Below the pieces are notes generated by a model. It searched no databases, had not been told where the DNA came from, and saw only the letters and a list, made by a program, of their open reading frames with translations. A DNA stretch of 64,000 nt from Thalassospira profundimaris (lineage in GTDB: Bacteria; Pseudomonadota; Alphaproteobacteria; Rhodospirillales; Thalassospiraceae), in contig NZ_JPWF01000004.1 of assembly GCF_003326675.1 (NCBI RefSeq), positions 248,001 through 312,000 on the forward strand. The letters are read 5' to 3'. The position numbers were made by a program, and so were the translations under genes. Positions within the stretch are counted from its first letter, which is position 1; each line of letters begins with the position of its first letter. Positions 54,230 through 63,199 of this stretch are shown here, one piece after another.

Positions 54230-55339
54230 CTAGTTCCGGACGGGCAGAAAATCATTCATGATTGCAGTCACTTCGCCCATCACGGCACCGGCCCTTTTGT
54301 TGCCGTTGGCTTCCTGTTCTGCTACCCAGGCGGCCTGCACATCCTGATAGCGGGTGGCTTTGGCGAATGCGTCAACCTCGGACGTATCAAGCATACGCAC
54401 ATTGGCACCAGCTTCGCGCAGCTTTGAAATCTGGTCATCAAAGCTTTGCGTCATCACTTTACCGAGGGTCTCGTATGATTTTGCAGCAGCCCGGTGAATG
54501 GCATCCTGATACTCTGTATCAAGGCTATCCCAAACATCCTTGTTCATGGTCAGTGGATAAACATGACCAAGCCACAGGTCATAGGAAACCAGAATATTTG
54601 GCGCCACGTCGTGGGCATTAAGGAAATAGCCGCTATCGACATTGACCATCAGGCCGTCAAGTTCACCAGATTTCATCGCTTCGTAGACTTCCGGACCCCA
54701 ATGGACACGCACAGGCGTTGCACCAGCATTTTTCAGGAAATCGAGGTGCCAGAAACTTGCCGAACGCCATTTCTGCCCGGCGATCCCCGACAGGTCAGAA
54801 AGCGGTTCAGTGCTGTAAAACGCGACCGGATAGCCCGTTCCGAAAAAGATCGGCACAATATTATTATCGGCCAGTTCCTTGGTAAATACGGGTACTTCGT
54901 CATAAACGCGGCGGAAAAACGCGATCTGCTGATCATCCTTCGGACCAACGATGAAGCTTTTGAATATTTGATGAAGCGGCATTTCCTTGGCAGTGTATTC
55001 CGGCACCGTTGTTGCCATATCAACTGCACCACTGCTGAGCGCACCCAAGGCATCATAGGCCTGTGCCAGTTCACCATCCCAATGATCTTCGATTTTCAGG
55101 CGTCCATTTGATTCCGCCTCGATCAACGGAAAGAGCACGTCGCGCAAAAAGCGTGTCCGCATTCTGTCTGCGGGCTGGTGATCACTGAACGTCAAAATGC
55201 GCGGTGATGCATGTACCTGCTGGGAAAACCCGACGGTCATCCCCGTTGCCAGTACAGCAGCACCCAGGATCGAGCCAAGAAACAATCTGCGTCCGATCGA
55301 TATGACCTTCGTGGTTTTAATGCCTTCACGCATGTGCAT
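54230..55339 (-). CDS. TRAP transporter DctP-type solute-binding protein, orphan
   Basis: 369 residues from the ATG at 55339 (GAGGAC upstream; a GTG three bases earlier is possible). The signal peptide begins with a basic patch, has a hydrophobic core and ends at about residue 44 (QQVHASP). It carries DctP features: LIEAESNGRLKIEDHWDGEL, AVDMATTVPEYTAKEMPLHQ, and the conserved arginine region GIAGQKWRSASFWHLDFLK. These bind carboxylic acids. The DctQ and DctM membrane subunits, normally adjacent, are absent. A divergent TetR gene 156 bp away may control it. Confidence 0.9.
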   Translation of the reverse strand: MHMREGIKTTKVISIGRRLFLGSILGAAVLATGMTVGFSQQVHASPRILTFSDHQPADRMRTRFLRDVLFPLIEAESNGRLKIEDHWDGELAQAYDALGALSSGAVDMATTVPEYTAKEMPLHQIFKSFIVGPKDDQQIAFFRRVYDEVPVFTKELADNNIVPIFFGTGYPVAFYSTEPLSDLSGIAGQKWRSASFWHLDFLKNAGATPVRVHWGPEVYEAMKSGELDGLMVNVDSGYFLNAHDVAPNILVSYDLWLGHVYPLTMNKDVWDSLDTEYQDAIHRAAAKSYETLGKVMTQSFDDQISKLREAGANVRMLDTSEVDAFAKATRYQDVQAAWVAEQEANGNKRAGAVMGEVTAIMNDFLPVRN

Positions 55340-55495
55340 CACTTTCTGTCCTCGCGGTTTATCAAACCGGGCTGTTCATCCTGTCCCGGATCTTCGGTGT
55401 GCGCCACCCAAATCCGGGGAAAATCGTGCGCCCGTCTTGTCGGAACGCTATGAAACAAATATATCTGAACAATCCTTCAGTTTGGAATTCGCATA

Positions 55496-56143
55496 TTGAA
55501 AGCATCCGCTACAGACGGCCTGAAGCCCAGAAAACAGCCGATCCAAAGCAGGTCCGGTGTCACGGTCGAGGCCATTCATGAAGCAACCATTCAGGTTTTG
55601 CTGGCCGAGGATCTGGGGCGTTTCACCACGACACGCGTTGCGGACCGCGCAGGCGTTTCGGTCGGCACGCTTTATCAATATTTCCCCAACAAGGAAGCCC
55701 TGCTTTACGCCATCCTGCTGAACCATTTCGAAGCAATGGCGACGGAATTCGAACGCATTGCCTCCAACGCCGAGAATGCCCCTTTGTCGGATCTCGCGGC
55801 AAGCATCGCAGACGCCTATGTATCTGTGAAAATGAGAAACCCCGAAGCAACCAAGGCCATGTACCGGATCGCCGGCGCCATCAATCAGGTCAGATTATCG
55901 TCCGACGTGTTCGCACGGATGGGGCGGGCTGTTGGGGAAATTCTTGGAAAGGCAAATGACGCATCCTTTGCCGATCCCAAAACCGCAACATTCACGGTGC
56001 TGGCTGCACTGGCCGGACTTGCGCGTGGAAGTTTCGGTGAGTTGGGCGAAGATCACGGCGTTCTGGATAATCTTCGCATTGAAAGCCGACGCCTTGCCAT
56101 CGCCTATCTGCATGCGGCGGCAAGTGCGGGCAAAAACGCCTAG
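55496..56143 (+). CDS. TetR-family regulator
   Basis: 215 residues from a TTG at 55496 with GGA upstream. Helix-turn-helix at about residues 23-68 (TVEAIHEATIQVLLAEDLGR, TRVADRAGVSVGTLYQYFPN). The rest resembles a TetR_C ligand domain (EATKAMYRIAGAINQV). It is divergent from the TRAP binding-protein gene and converges on another TetR gene, with which it shares the CTAG tetranucleotide at 56140-56143 as stop codons on both strands. The likely target is the divergent dctP-like gene. Confidence 0.88.
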   Translation: MKASATDGLKPRKQPIQSRSGVTVEAIHEATIQVLLAEDLGRFTTTRVADRAGVSVGTLYQYFPNKEALLYAILLNHFEAMATEFERIASNAENAPLSDLAASIADAYVSVKMRNPEATKAMYRIAGAINQVRLSSDVFARMGRAVGEILGKANDASFADPKTATFTVLAALAGLARGSFGELGEDHGVLDNLRIESRRLAIAYLHAAASAGKNA

Positions 56144-56760
56144 CTTGCCTGTGATACCAGATCGGCAAGCGGGATATTCTGGCGGGCGACCTGATCTTTC
56201 AGGCCATCCACATTCATTTCCTCGTCTTTGACAAACTCGATGAACATCATGTTCACATTGTTAAAGACAAGCTCGCCGGTTGCCGTGCAATCGACATCCT
56301 TGCGCACAATGCCGCGATCCTGAAGGGACCGGAAAAGATCGCAAACCTGTTTCGACAGGCGATGATCAAGGGCGGTATAGCGCTTGGAAAACGGTGTTTC
56401 AGGCTGTGCGATTGAAAGCGACATGGCAGTCCGCCACATCTCCTTGGACAGATATGTCAGGGAATGGTCGTAATATTTCCCGATCAGTTCAAGCAGGGCA
56501 CCGGCGACCTGATCATGCTTTTTGGCAATGATCCCCTCGCCCGCTGCCAGCACTTCCTCGACCTCCATCGAGACCGTCGCCATCAGCATATCCCCCTTGT
56601 TTTTATAGTAATTATAAAACGTTCCAACCGATACACCGGCCATTTCGGCAATGTCCTCTATGCGCGCACTGTCATAGCCGACTTTGCGAAACAGTGTTGT
56701 CGCCGCCTCAAGAATACGGCGGTTTTTATCGGCTTTTTTCTGGGCGCGCAGACCTGACAT
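56140..56760 (-). CDS. TetR-family regulator of the polyamine-type uptake operon
   Basis: 206 residues from the ATG at 56760 (GGAG upstream; the ATG at 56790 would lie in the operator region). Helix-turn-helix at about residues 10-57 (ILEAATTLFRKVGYDSARIE, AEMAGVSVGTFYNYYKNKGD). The C-terminal domain includes HDQVAGALLELIGKYYDHSL. It is divergent from the ABC operon at 56903, with two TGAACNNGTTCA dyads between them, so it probably represses that operon and itself. Its last bases overlap the convergent TetR gene. Confidence 0.88.
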   Translation of the reverse strand: MSGLRAQKKADKNRRILEAATTLFRKVGYDSARIEDIAEMAGVSVGTFYNYYKNKGDMLMATVSMEVEEVLAAGEGIIAKKHDQVAGALLELIGKYYDHSLTYLSKEMWRTAMSLSIAQPETPFSKRYTALDHRLSKQVCDLFRSLQDRGIVRKDVDCTATGELVFNNVNMMFIEFVKDEEMNVDGLKDQVARQNIPLADLVSQAS

Positions 56761-56777
56761 TGTCACTCCGAGAAAAC

Positions 56778-56823
56778 TGAACGGGTTCAAAAATTACATT
56801 GACTCAAAAAATGAACACGTTCA
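56778..56823. promoter_or_regulatory. Two TetR-type operators TGAAC-N2-GTTCA
   Basis: TGAACGGGTTCA (56778-56789) and TGAACACGTTCA (56812-56823) are 34 bp apart in the region between the TetR gene and the ABC operon. The second sits just downstream of a TTGACT hexamer (56799-56804), where a bound repressor would block RNA polymerase on the plus strand. Confidence 0.78.
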
Positions 56824-56902
56824 ATATTTTTTCAACGGCACCGGAATGAGTGCCGAAAGACCCAATAAAAGGGAGGCCTCAATATGAAATCAGGGAGAGC
56901 CT

Positions 56903-57991
56903 ATGTTTCGTCACGTTGCTACGGGGAAAACCCGCAATAAGCTTTTAGGCGGTGCCGCAACCTTTTTGCTTGGTGCCATTGCTGTTGCAAACAGCGCACA
57001 AGCCACCGAAGAGTTGAACGCACTTGTCTGGTGCGATCACACCGATCCGGCCTTGATCGAGCCGTTCGAAAAGAAATACGACGTCAAAGTCAATCTGAAG
57101 GAATATGAAGGCACGGGTGCGGGCCTTTCGATCATCGAACAATCCCGTCCGGGGGACTGGGACGTGTTTGTGATTGACGGCGTTGATGTGCATCGGGCTG
57201 TTGAAATGGACCTTCTGGCCGAAATTCCGGCCGATGCCCTGCCGACTTCCGATATCTTCCCCGAAGTTGTGATGGCGGAAAACAACGTGGTTGATGGCAA
57301 GATTTATGCCGTCACCGAAAAGTTCGGCTACAACACCATCTCGTTCGACAAGACCAAGGTTGATCCCAAGGACATGGAAGACATGTCGGTGATCTGGTCG
57401 GACAAATATGCCGGGCGCATCGCAGTTTATGATTACTACCTGCCGGTTATCGGACTTGTCGGGCTGGGCCTTGGCATTGATACGGCGGACCTTGGTGCCG
57501 ACGATATGGACGCCATCAAGGAAAAGCTGTTTGCGATGAAAAAGGTCTCCAAGCAGGTTGGCGAAGTTGTCTCGTCCCAAACGGCTTTGGCCACAGGTGA
57601 AGTCGATATTCTTGTTGGCGGCGGTGAATGGATCACGGCGGTTCTGTCCGAAGACAAACCCGACCTTGATTGGGTCATCCCGAAACAGGGCGGCCTGCGC
57701 TGGGCCCAGTCGATTGGCGTGATGAAAGAGTCCGCCAAACCCGACCTTGCGCTGAAATTCGTTCAATACATCCTGAGCCCGGAAGGACAGGCACGTCTTG
57801 CCACATCGTCCTGTTACTGGGGGATGCCCGCCAACGCCAAGGCCGGCGACAATTTGACCGCCGCGCAAAAAGCAGCCCTTCGCTGGGATGATCAGCCGGG
57901 CTACCTTAAAAACTCGCAGCTTTATCCGATCCCAGATGCCGATCTGGATGCCCAGATGCAGGATGCCTGGGTCGAGATGCTCCAGCAATAA
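56903..57991 (+). CDS. Polyamine-type extracellular solute-binding protein (PotD-like)
   Basis: 362 residues. Signal peptide to about residue 35 (ANSAQATEE). Binding-fold features: LNALVWCDHTDPALIEPFEK, FVIDGVDVHRAVEMDLL, NTISFDKTKVDPKDMEDMSV and LYPIPDADLDAQMQDAWVEM. By gene order it feeds the downstream PotB/PotC-type permeases. The substrate may be a polyamine or another amine. RBS GGGAGAG precedes the ATG. First gene of a TetR-controlled operon; a hairpin follows it. Confidence 0.9.
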   Translation: MFRHVATGKTRNKLLGGAATFLLGAIAVANSAQATEELNALVWCDHTDPALIEPFEKKYDVKVNLKEYEGTGAGLSIIEQSRPGDWDVFVIDGVDVHRAVEMDLLAEIPADALPTSDIFPEVVMAENNVVDGKIYAVTEKFGYNTISFDKTKVDPKDMEDMSVIWSDKYAGRIAVYDYYLPVIGLVGLGLGIDTADLGADDMDAIKEKLFAMKKVSKQVGEVVSSQTALATGEVDILVGGGEWITAVLSEDKPDLDWVIPKQGGLRWAQSIGVMKESAKPDLALKFVQYILSPEGQARLATSSCYWGMPANAKAGDNLTAAQKAALRWDDQPGYLKNSQLYPIPDADLDAQMQDAWVEMLQQ

Positions 57992-58019
57992 GCATCCCGC
58001 GCTTATTGCCACCCGCCAT

Positions 58020-58040
58020 TGCCCCGCTTTTTGCGGGGCA
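58020..58040 (+). terminator. Intercistronic hairpin after the binding-protein gene
   Basis: TGCCCCGC (58020-58027) pairs with GCGGGGCA (58033-58040) with a TTTTT loop and no following T-run. It probably attenuates or stabilises, so that the binding protein is made in excess. Confidence 0.6.
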
Positions 58041-58138
58041 GTGGTTCTGCTAAGCTTGCCAAAACGGCGACCAACCTTCCACGACACCAAGACTGGTAAC
58101 CGGGCCAAATGCCTGTGTTGCTTACAAAGGACACCGTG

Positions 58139-59002
58139 ATGGCTTCTGTCACCCTGGAAACACGCGAGAACCGCCGCGCATGGGGGTTTGTGACCCCGGC
58201 ATTGCTGTGGACGGTCGCGTTTTTCGTGATCCCGTTTCTTGTCATGGCCGCGATCAGCCTTGCCACCCGCAAGGGCCGCGACATCGTCATGACGTTCAAT
58301 CTGGACAATTACATCACGTTTTTTGAAAAGGCCCATCTGCTTAAGGGGCTTTTTGTCTCGCTTGAAATCACATTCACCGTCACCATCATTTCCGTGATCC
58401 TTGCCTATCCGCTGGCATGGATCATCGCCGAACGTGTCCCCCAAAAATGGCAGCGCATGGCACTGATCATGGCGATCCTGCCATTCTGGACCAGCTATGT
58501 GGTGCGGTCCTATTCATGGCTTCTGGTTCTGGCCAAAAACGGGGTGATCAATAACGCCCTTTTGCATATCGGTCTGATTGCCGAACCGCTTGAACTGGCC
58601 AGCACCCGCACCGCCACCGTGATCGGGTTCGTGCATTTCTTTGTCATGCTTTTGACCCTGACCATCTATGCCAATCTGGTACAGATGCCGCCAAATTATC
58701 GCCGGGCGGCAGCCGATCTTGGCGCCAACGGCTTTCAGGTTTTCTGGCATGTCATCTTGCCGCTGACCTTGCCCGGTATCATGGTCGGTGCGTTTCTGAC
58801 ATTTGTGCTGTGCATTGGTGATTACATCACGCCACAGATATTGGGCGGCAATAATGAATTGGCCCTGCCACAGGTCATCATGTTGCAACTGGGCCGCCGG
58901 GCCGATTTCCCGATGGCCGCCACATTGTCGATCATTCTGATGGTGGTGGTCACACTTGCCTATATCGCGTGTGCCCGATGGCTCAAGATGGAGAGAACAT
59001 AA
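58139..59002 (+). CDS. ABC importer permease, PotB type
   Basis: 287 residues from the ATG at 58139 (AGGACACCG upstream); a start at 58109 is possible but lacks a better site. Six helices; the EAA-type loop lies in NYRRAADLGANGFQVFWHVI-like sequence (NYRRAAADLGANGFQVFWH, about residues 186-204). It contains NLDNYITFFEKAHLLKGLFV and DYITPQILGGNNELALPQVI, typical of polyamine/PotB permeases. Two bases separate its stop from the start of the partner permease. Confidence 0.92.
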   Translation: MASVTLETRENRRAWGFVTPALLWTVAFFVIPFLVMAAISLATRKGRDIVMTFNLDNYITFFEKAHLLKGLFVSLEITFTVTIISVILAYPLAWIIAERVPQKWQRMALIMAILPFWTSYVVRSYSWLLVLAKNGVINNALLHIGLIAEPLELASTRTATVIGFVHFFVMLLTLTIYANLVQMPPNYRRAAADLGANGFQVFWHVILPLTLPGIMVGAFLTFVLCIGDYITPQILGGNNELALPQVIMLQLGRRADFPMAATLSIILMVVVTLAYIACARWLKMERT

Positions 59003-59003
59003 A

Positions 59004-59795
59004 ATGATCTCTCCACGCTTTTCCAAAATTGCCTCCTGGGTCTATCTGGCGGCACTTTACGGCTTTATCTTTTTGCCGGTTGCAGTCCTTGTGCTGTTTT
59101 CATTTCAGGATGGCCGCCTTCCCGTCCCGCCCTTTAATGGGGTCACCCTTAAATGGTATGGCGAGGTTTTTGCCGACAGTCGCCTGATGTCTGCCCTTGG
59201 CAATTCCTTGATGGTGGCCATCGGATCTTCGCTGGTTGCCTGTGTACTTGGCTTCTGTGCCGCGTATGGGCTTGCGCGCTATATTCTTCCGGCCTCCCGG
59301 CTTCAGCGCGGGCTTCTGGTTGCGCCCATGACGGTCAGTTACCTGATCATCGCCCTTGGTCTGTTATCGACCTTTAACTGGCTGGGTGTTTCCCTGTCGC
59401 TTTGGACCGTTGGCATCGGGCATGTGGTGATCAATTTGCCGCTATGCTTTGCGATCATTTACGCATCGATGGGCGATCATCAAAAAAACATCGAACGGGC
59501 CGCGCGCGATCTTGGTGCTGCCGAATGGCAGGTGATGACACAGATATCCGCCCCGATGTTGATGCCATCGATCCTTGCGGCATTTTTCCTGTCCGTCACC
59601 TTTAGCTGGGATGAATTTATCATCGCGTTCCTGCTTTCGCGCTTTGACGTCACCCTGCCTGTTGAAATCTGGAGCATGTTGCGTTCGGGCCTGAACCCGA
59701 AAACCAACGCGGTCGGAAGTGTTGTCTTCCTGGTATCGGTTGCGCTGCTGCTTATTCTTGAACTGATTGTCTTTAGAAGGACGGCAAAGAAATGA
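59004..59795 (+). CDS. ABC importer permease, PotC type
   Basis: 263 residues from the ATG at 59004 (GGAGAG upstream); an ATG at 58956 inside the preceding gene is rejected. Six helices, with the EAA loop NIERAARDLGAAEWQVMTQI (about residues 165-184) and DGRLPVPPFNGVTLKWYGEV, the PotC hallmark after TM1. Its stop overlaps the ATPase start (ATGA). Confidence 0.92.
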   Translation: MISPRFSKIASWVYLAALYGFIFLPVAVLVLFSFQDGRLPVPPFNGVTLKWYGEVFADSRLMSALGNSLMVAIGSSLVACVLGFCAAYGLARYILPASRLQRGLLVAPMTVSYLIIALGLLSTFNWLGVSLSLWTVGIGHVVINLPLCFAIIYASMGDHQKNIERAARDLGAAEWQVMTQISAPMLMPSILAAFFLSVTFSWDEFIIAFLLSRFDVTLPVEIWSMLRSGLNPKTNAVGSVVFLVSVALLLILELIVFRRTAKK

Positions 59796-60907
59796 CCGCC
59801 CCAGTATCCATTCGCAATGCGACCAAAACCTTTGGCGATTTTACCGCCCTTGATGATGTCAGTCTTGAAATCGCCGTTGGTGAATTCATTGTCCTGCTTG
59901 GCCCGTCGGGTTGTGGCAAAACCACCCTGCTGTCGCTTTTGGGCGGGTTTCTGTCACCGACCCGTGGCGTGATTGAAATCGCCGGGCGCGATATGGGCGA
60001 TGTCCCGCCTTCCAAACGTCCGACCACCACGATGTTTCAGGATTATGCCCTGTTTCCGCATATGACCTTGCGCGACAATGTCGCCTTTGGCCTGAAGATG
60101 CGCAAGGTCGGCAAGACCGAACGCCACGCCAAGGCCGAGGAACTTCTTGATATGGTTGGCCTTAAGGCGTCCGCGACCAAGAAACCCCACGAACTTTCCG
60201 GTGGCCAGCGCCAGCGCGTTGCCCTTGCCCGCGCCCTGGCGGTTGAACCTGATGTGTTGTTGCTTGATGAACCGCTTGGCGCACTTGATCTGAAACTGCG
60301 TCGTCAGATGCAGGATGAACTCAAAGCCATCCAGAAGCGCGTCGGCACCACCTTTGTTCATGTCACCCACGATCAGGAAGAAGCCATGGCGATTGCCGAC
60401 CGGATTGTGGTGATGAACGAAGGCAAGATCGAGGATGTCGGTCGCCCCGAAGATATCTATATGCGCCCGCGCACCCTGTTTTCGGCAAGCTTCATGGGGG
60501 AAGTCAATTTCTTTCCCGGCACGATTGATGCCCTGACCGATGATGCCATTCACATCCATACGGCACTGGGGGCGGTGAAGTTGCCCGCATCGGTAATGGC
60601 CGATCAAAACGCGACAGCGGCGCAAAAGATCACCCTTGCCATTCGCCCCGAACATTTCCGTGCCAGCACCGGAACCGGCCCGCGCATCACACTGGGCAAG
60701 GCCAAGGTCGAAGATGGTGCTTTCTTTGGCACGCATCATCGCGCCCATCTAAGCCCGGCGGATTATCCCGACATGATCATCACCGCCCATATGCCGCAAT
60801 CGGCAATCATTGAACCGGGTGCCTGGATTGACCTGACCCTTGATCCGGCATCGGTGGTCATCCTACCCGGACATCCCGCCGCCAAAGTGCAAGAGGACGC
60901 CGCATGA
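59792..60907 (+). CDS. ABC importer ATP-binding protein, PotA type
   Basis: 371 residues. Walker A GPSGCGKTT, signature LSGGQRQRVALARALAVEPD, Walker B LLLDEPLGALD, H-loop THDQEEAMAIAD. A C-terminal TOBE domain (FFPGTIDALTDDAIHIHTAL, RPEHFRASTG) follows. It powers the PotB/PotC-type pair. It overlaps the next gene by four bases (ATGA), tying the importer translationally to a hydrolase. Confidence 0.93.
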   Translation: MTAPVSIRNATKTFGDFTALDDVSLEIAVGEFIVLLGPSGCGKTTLLSLLGGFLSPTRGVIEIAGRDMGDVPPSKRPTTTMFQDYALFPHMTLRDNVAFGLKMRKVGKTERHAKAEELLDMVGLKASATKKPHELSGGQRQRVALARALAVEPDVLLLDEPLGALDLKLRRQMQDELKAIQKRVGTTFVHVTHDQEEAMAIADRIVVMNEGKIEDVGRPEDIYMRPRTLFSASFMGEVNFFPGTIDALTDDAIHIHTALGAVKLPASVMADQNATAAQKITLAIRPEHFRASTGTGPRITLGKAKVEDGAFFGTHHRAHLSPADYPDMIITAHMPQSAIIEPGAWIDLTLDPASVVILPGHPAAKVQEDAA

Positions 60908-61638
60908 GGATCCTTGATCACGCCAAACCCGAAGACTGGTACAGCACCAAATCCGTCGGCGACGATGTCACCTATATCGGTGAACCGTTTATCGAGGAAT
61001 TTTACCGCTGCAATATCTGGCATATCCGCGGACGCGATGGCGATATGCTGGTCGATAGTGGCATGGGGGTGGTGTCATTGACCGCCTGGGTGCCACTGGT
61101 GACAGAACGCCCGGTTCAGGCGGTTGCCAGCCATACCCATTTTGACCATATCGGCTGTCACCACGAATTTGAAAACCGCATCTGTCATCGCTGCGAGGCA
61201 GACCTTCTTGCCGCGCCGACGCGCAAAAACACCCTTGCCGATCCTTATGTAACGGACGAGATTTTCACCAAACTGCCGCCGCTTCCCTATGCCTCGACCA
61301 CCTATGCGGTCAAGGCCGCCCCGGCCACCCGGATTGTCGAGGATGGCGATGTCATTGATCTTGGCGACCGGCATTTTGAAGTCATCCACACACCGGGTCA
61401 TTCGCCGGGCGGCATTGCCCTTTGGGAAGCATCAACCGGCATCCTGTTTTCGGGCGATATTGTTTATGATGGACCTTTGATCGAAGACACTTATCATGCA
61501 AATGCAAAGGATTACGTGCGATCAATGGAACGGCTTTATGATTTGCCGGTCCGGGTCGTTCATGGCGGACATTTTGCCAGTTACGGGGCCGAACGCCACC
61601 GCGAGATTATCAAAAACTGGTTAGGCAATCGGACCTGA
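60904..61638 (+). CDS. Metallo-beta-lactamase-fold hydrolase
   Basis: 244 residues. Zinc motif HTHFDHIGCHHEF (H77, H79, D81, H82), then HTPGHSPGGIALW and FSGDIVYDGPLIEDTYHAN with the bridging aspartate, and a final VHGGHFASYG. These are metal ligands in standard order. Such enzymes hydrolyse thioesters, lactones or phosphoesters. No signal peptide: cytosolic. Its start overlaps the importer ATPase stop, so it very likely acts on the imported compound or on a product of the downstream dehydrogenase. Confidence 0.9.
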   Translation: MRILDHAKPEDWYSTKSVGDDVTYIGEPFIEEFYRCNIWHIRGRDGDMLVDSGMGVVSLTAWVPLVTERPVQAVASHTHFDHIGCHHEFENRICHRCEADLLAAPTRKNTLADPYVTDEIFTKLPPLPYASTTYAVKAAPATRIVEDGDVIDLGDRHFEVIHTPGHSPGGIALWEASTGILFSGDIVYDGPLIEDTYHANAKDYVRSMERLYDLPVRVVHGGHFASYGAERHREIIKNWLGNRT

Positions 61639-61709
61639 CTTCAGGCACTCCGTCCCGAACGACAGACGATCTGGCCCGACACAACCCTACGATCAGGAAG
61701 GCTTCCTAA

Positions 61710-63134
61710 ATGGAAAACGCAGGCAAATTTTACATCAACGGCAAATGGGTTGATCCGATTTCGTCGCAGAAAATGGATGTCATCAATCCGGCCACCGAAG
61801 AAGTCATTACGCAAATCACGCTGGCCAGCGAAGAAGATGTCGATCTTGCGGTTGCCGCGGCCAAACGGGCCTTTGTCACCTATAGCCAAACCACCATTGA
61901 TCAGCGCCTTGGCTGGTTGGAAAACCTTCTTGCGATTTATAAGCGCCGCTATTCCGAAGTGGCCGATATCATCACCGCCGAACTGGGTGCGCCAACCACC
62001 ATGGCCCACGAACAGCAGGCCGCGGCGGGCAGTGACCATCTTGCCGATTTCATTGCGGTTTTGCGTGATCTGAAACTTGAAGAAACCCTGCATAACGGTG
62101 AAACACTTTTGCGCGAACCGATCGGGGTTTGCGGCCTGATCACCCCCTGGAACTGGCCGATCAACCAGATCGTTCTCAAGGTCATCCCGGCCCTTGCAAC
62201 CGGCTGTACCTGTGTGCTTAAGCCGTCCGAATTTACCCCGCTTAATGCCACCCTTTATGCCGAAATGATCCACGAGGCGGGCTTCCCCGCAGGTGCCTTT
62301 AACCTTGTTCAGGGGGCTGGCCCGGTGGCCGGTGCCACCCTTTCACAGCATCCCGATATCGCCATGATGTCCTTTACCGGATCAACCCGCGCAGGCAAGG
62401 CCATCACCCGTGATGCGGCAGAAAACGTCAAACGCGTAACCCTGGAGCTGGGTGGAAAATCGCCAAACATCGTGTTTGATGATGTCGATATCGAAGATCG
62501 CATCACCTTTAGCGTGCTGGATGTCTTCAACAATTCTGGACAAACCTGCGATGCACCGACCCGGATGCTTGTGCAGCGATCCATCTATGACGAGGCGGTC
62601 AAAGTTGCCAAACGCGTTGGTGACGCCGCCAGAGTCGGTGATCCGACCATCGAAGGCGACCATATCGGCCCGCTGGTCAGCCACATTCAGTTTGACCGCG
62701 TACAGACCCTTATTCAGGCGGGCATCGACGAAGGTGCCACCCTTCTGGTCGGCGGAGTTGGCAAACCCGATGGCATCAATGAAGGCTATTACACCAAACC
62801 AACCATCTTTGCCGATGTGAACAACAATATGCGCATCGCACGCGAGGAAATCTTTGGCCCGGTCGTTTCGATGATCCCGTTCGATACCGAAGAAGAAGCC
62901 ATCAAGATCGCCAACGATACCCCCTATGGTCTGGCGGCCTATATCCAGACCCCCGATGATGCCAAGGCCAACCGCGTTGCCCGCAAGTTGCGTGCGGGCA
63001 TGATCCGCATCAATGGTGCCTTCCCCCGCCCGGGTAGCCCGTTTGGCGGCTATAAGCAATCGGGTATCGGACGCGAAGGCGGCCTGTTTGGCCTTGAAGA
63101 TTTCATGGAAATCAAGATGCTGCATAAACCATAA
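61710..63134 (+). CDS. Aldehyde dehydrogenase (NAD(P)+)
   Basis: 474 residues. Cofactor and catalytic motifs are complete: PWNWPINQIVLKVIPAL, FTGSTRAGKAITRDAAENVK, general base in LELGGKSPNIVF (E246), catalytic Cys280 in NSGQTCDAPTRM (34 residues later, the usual spacing) and EEIFGPVVSMIPF. The family oxidises aldehydes to carboxylic acids. Some ALDHs close to this type use aminoaldehydes or glycolaldehyde; the true substrate is unknown. It lies 71 bp after the MBL gene and in the same direction, completing an import-and-oxidise gene set. Confidence 0.93.
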   Translation: MENAGKFYINGKWVDPISSQKMDVINPATEEVITQITLASEEDVDLAVAAAKRAFVTYSQTTIDQRLGWLENLLAIYKRRYSEVADIITAELGAPTTMAHEQQAAAGSDHLADFIAVLRDLKLEETLHNGETLLREPIGVCGLITPWNWPINQIVLKVIPALATGCTCVLKPSEFTPLNATLYAEMIHEAGFPAGAFNLVQGAGPVAGATLSQHPDIAMMSFTGSTRAGKAITRDAAENVKRVTLELGGKSPNIVFDDVDIEDRITFSVLDVFNNSGQTCDAPTRMLVQRSIYDEAVKVAKRVGDAARVGDPTIEGDHIGPLVSHIQFDRVQTLIQAGIDEGATLLVGGVGKPDGINEGYYTKPTIFADVNNNMRIAREEIFGPVVSMIPFDTEEEAIKIANDTPYGLAAYIQTPDDAKANRVARKLRAGMIRINGAFPRPGSPFGGYKQSGIGREGGLFGLEDFMEIKMLHKP

Positions 63135-63199
63135 ATCACATCAAGCCAAAGATGCCGGGCGGCAACCTGCTGCCCCGGCATGGCACTTCGGGGACCTTC

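Noticed and set aside
56945..58444. 499-codon minus-strand frame
   Set aside because: Antisense to the PotD-like and PotB-like genes, both with strong family motifs and ribosome-binding sites.
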